From Clostridiaceae bacterium (GTDB taxonomy: Bacteria > Bacillota > Clostridia > DSM-8532), in assembly GCA_012842645.1 (NCBI GenBank), contig DUSJ01000186.1, forward strand, positions 1 through 5,172: a stretch of DNA of 5,172 nt, read 5' to 3'. A program made the position numbers and the translations under genes. Under the pieces are notes generated by a model. That model had not been told where the DNA came from. It worked only from the letters and a program-made list of their open reading frames with translations, and did no database searches. This document shows, piece after piece, positions 4,681-5,172 of this stretch (position 1 is the stretch's first letter; each line of letters starts with the position of its first letter).

Positions 4681-5172
4681 ATGAGACATGAAGACATATT
4701 GCCCGAACTGCGGCCCATATATATGGGGTCACCAATTATAGATCTGGAAAATGGGCTGCAGGATGCCAGAAACCTTCCTGCTCCTGTTTTTGACAGATCT
4801 CCTCTGGTACGGACAACCGTTGACAGATTCAAAGGACCGGAATCTGAGCTGCTGGTTAAGATCTATGAGAAAAAAGACAGGGGAAATGAGATCCTGCCTG
4901 CGGTATTTTGGATACATGGAGGAGGTTATATTCTCGGACATCCTGACGTAGACGACGGAATTAGCGAAAAGTTTGTGCTTGAGGCAAATTGCGTTGTTGT
5001 ATCGGTTGATTACAGGCTTGCGCCGGAACATCCATATCCGGCGGCTATTGAGGATTGTTACGCGGGATTGAAATGGATGGCAGATAATGCTGATTCTTTA
5101 AAAATTGACACATCGAGAATAGGAATAGCCGGAGCCAGTGCGGGGGGAGGACTGACGGCGGCGCTGGCATTG
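4681..5172 (+). CDS. Alpha/beta-hydrolase, hormone-sensitive lipase-like (family IV) esterase, 3'-truncated by the window
   Basis: The open frame runs from ATG 4681 to the window end without a stop (164 codons); such enzymes are usually about 300 residues, so roughly half is missing. It is predicted to hydrolyse carboxylic esters, often acetyl or short acyl groups. The oxyanion-hole motif HGGG (residues 79-82) follows a hydrophobic strand. DYRLAPEHPYPAAIEDC (110-126) is the hallmark of the HSL family. GASAGG (151-156) is the nucleophile elbow with catalytic Ser153, where many relatives have GDSAGG. The catalytic Asp and His lie beyond the window. There is no signal peptide, so it is probably cytoplasmic. 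AAGGAG sits 8 bases before the ATG, fixing the start. It follows the GH13 gene by 71 bases in the same direction and may be the third gene of the operon, perhaps removing acyl groups from a sugar substrate, which is speculation. Confidence 0.9.
   Translation, partial: MRHEDILPELRPIYMGSPIIDLENGLQDARNLPAPVFDRSPLVRTTVDRFKGPESELLVKIYEKKDRGNEILPAVFWIHGGGYILGHPDVDDGISEKFVLEANCVVVSVDYRLAPEHPYPAAIEDCYAGLKWMADNADSLKIDTSRIGIAGASAGGGLTAALAL

Noticed and set aside
4729..5031. Minus-strand and alternate + frame short open frames at the start of the esterase gene
   Set aside because: The + frame beginning at 4681 encodes clear HGGG, DYRLAPEHPYPA and GASAGG motifs, so the others (including + 4751-4951) are shadows.
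1..5172. CRISPR arrays, tRNA or rRNA genes, insertion sequences, integrase or attachment sites
   Set aside because: No regularly spaced repeats, RNA gene features, transposase-like proteins or terminal inverted repeats were found anywhere in the window.

Overview
The window looks like chromosome of a Gram-positive, low-to-moderate GC bacterium of the Clostridia. The evidence is strong AGGAGG-type ribosome binding sites before almost every gene, a TTG start on coaD, a consensus sigma-A promoter, and the rsmD-coaD-coiled-coil order typical of clostridial housekeeping loci. A genus cannot be assigned from this sequence alone. All genes found are on the + strand.

Region 1 (1-1631) is a housekeeping block. 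It holds rsmD (16S rRNA G966 N2-methyltransferase), then coaD (phosphopantetheine adenylyltransferase, coenzyme A synthesis), then a 146-residue, highly charged helical protein of the kind often labelled 'ATPase' or 'F0 b/V-type H subunit-like'. The block closes with a clear rho-independent terminator at 1605-1631.

Region 2 (1632-1908) is a long AT-rich intergenic stretch with no convincing gene. It carries several dyad-symmetric elements and a textbook promoter: TTGACA, 17 bases, TATAAT. The -35 box lies inside a near-perfect 20-bp palindrome, which suggests that transcription of the next block is repressible.

Region 3 (1909-5172) appears to be an accessory metabolic operon driven by that promoter. 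It encodes (a) a PRK/uridine-kinase-like P-loop kinase of unassigned substrate; (b) one base later, a GH13 enzyme of the sucrose phosphorylase/glucosylglycerate phosphorylase type (GH13_18-like), with an intact catalytic triad and an unusual extra helical segment of about 68 residues; and (c) after a 71-base gap with no terminator, the N-terminal half of an HSL-type (family IV) alpha/beta-hydrolase, cut by the window edge.

The most interesting reading is that the phosphorylase splits an alpha-glucoside with phosphate into glucose 1-phosphate and a free acceptor, which the tightly coupled kinase then phosphorylates. Substrate identities are inference and cannot be settled from sequence alone.
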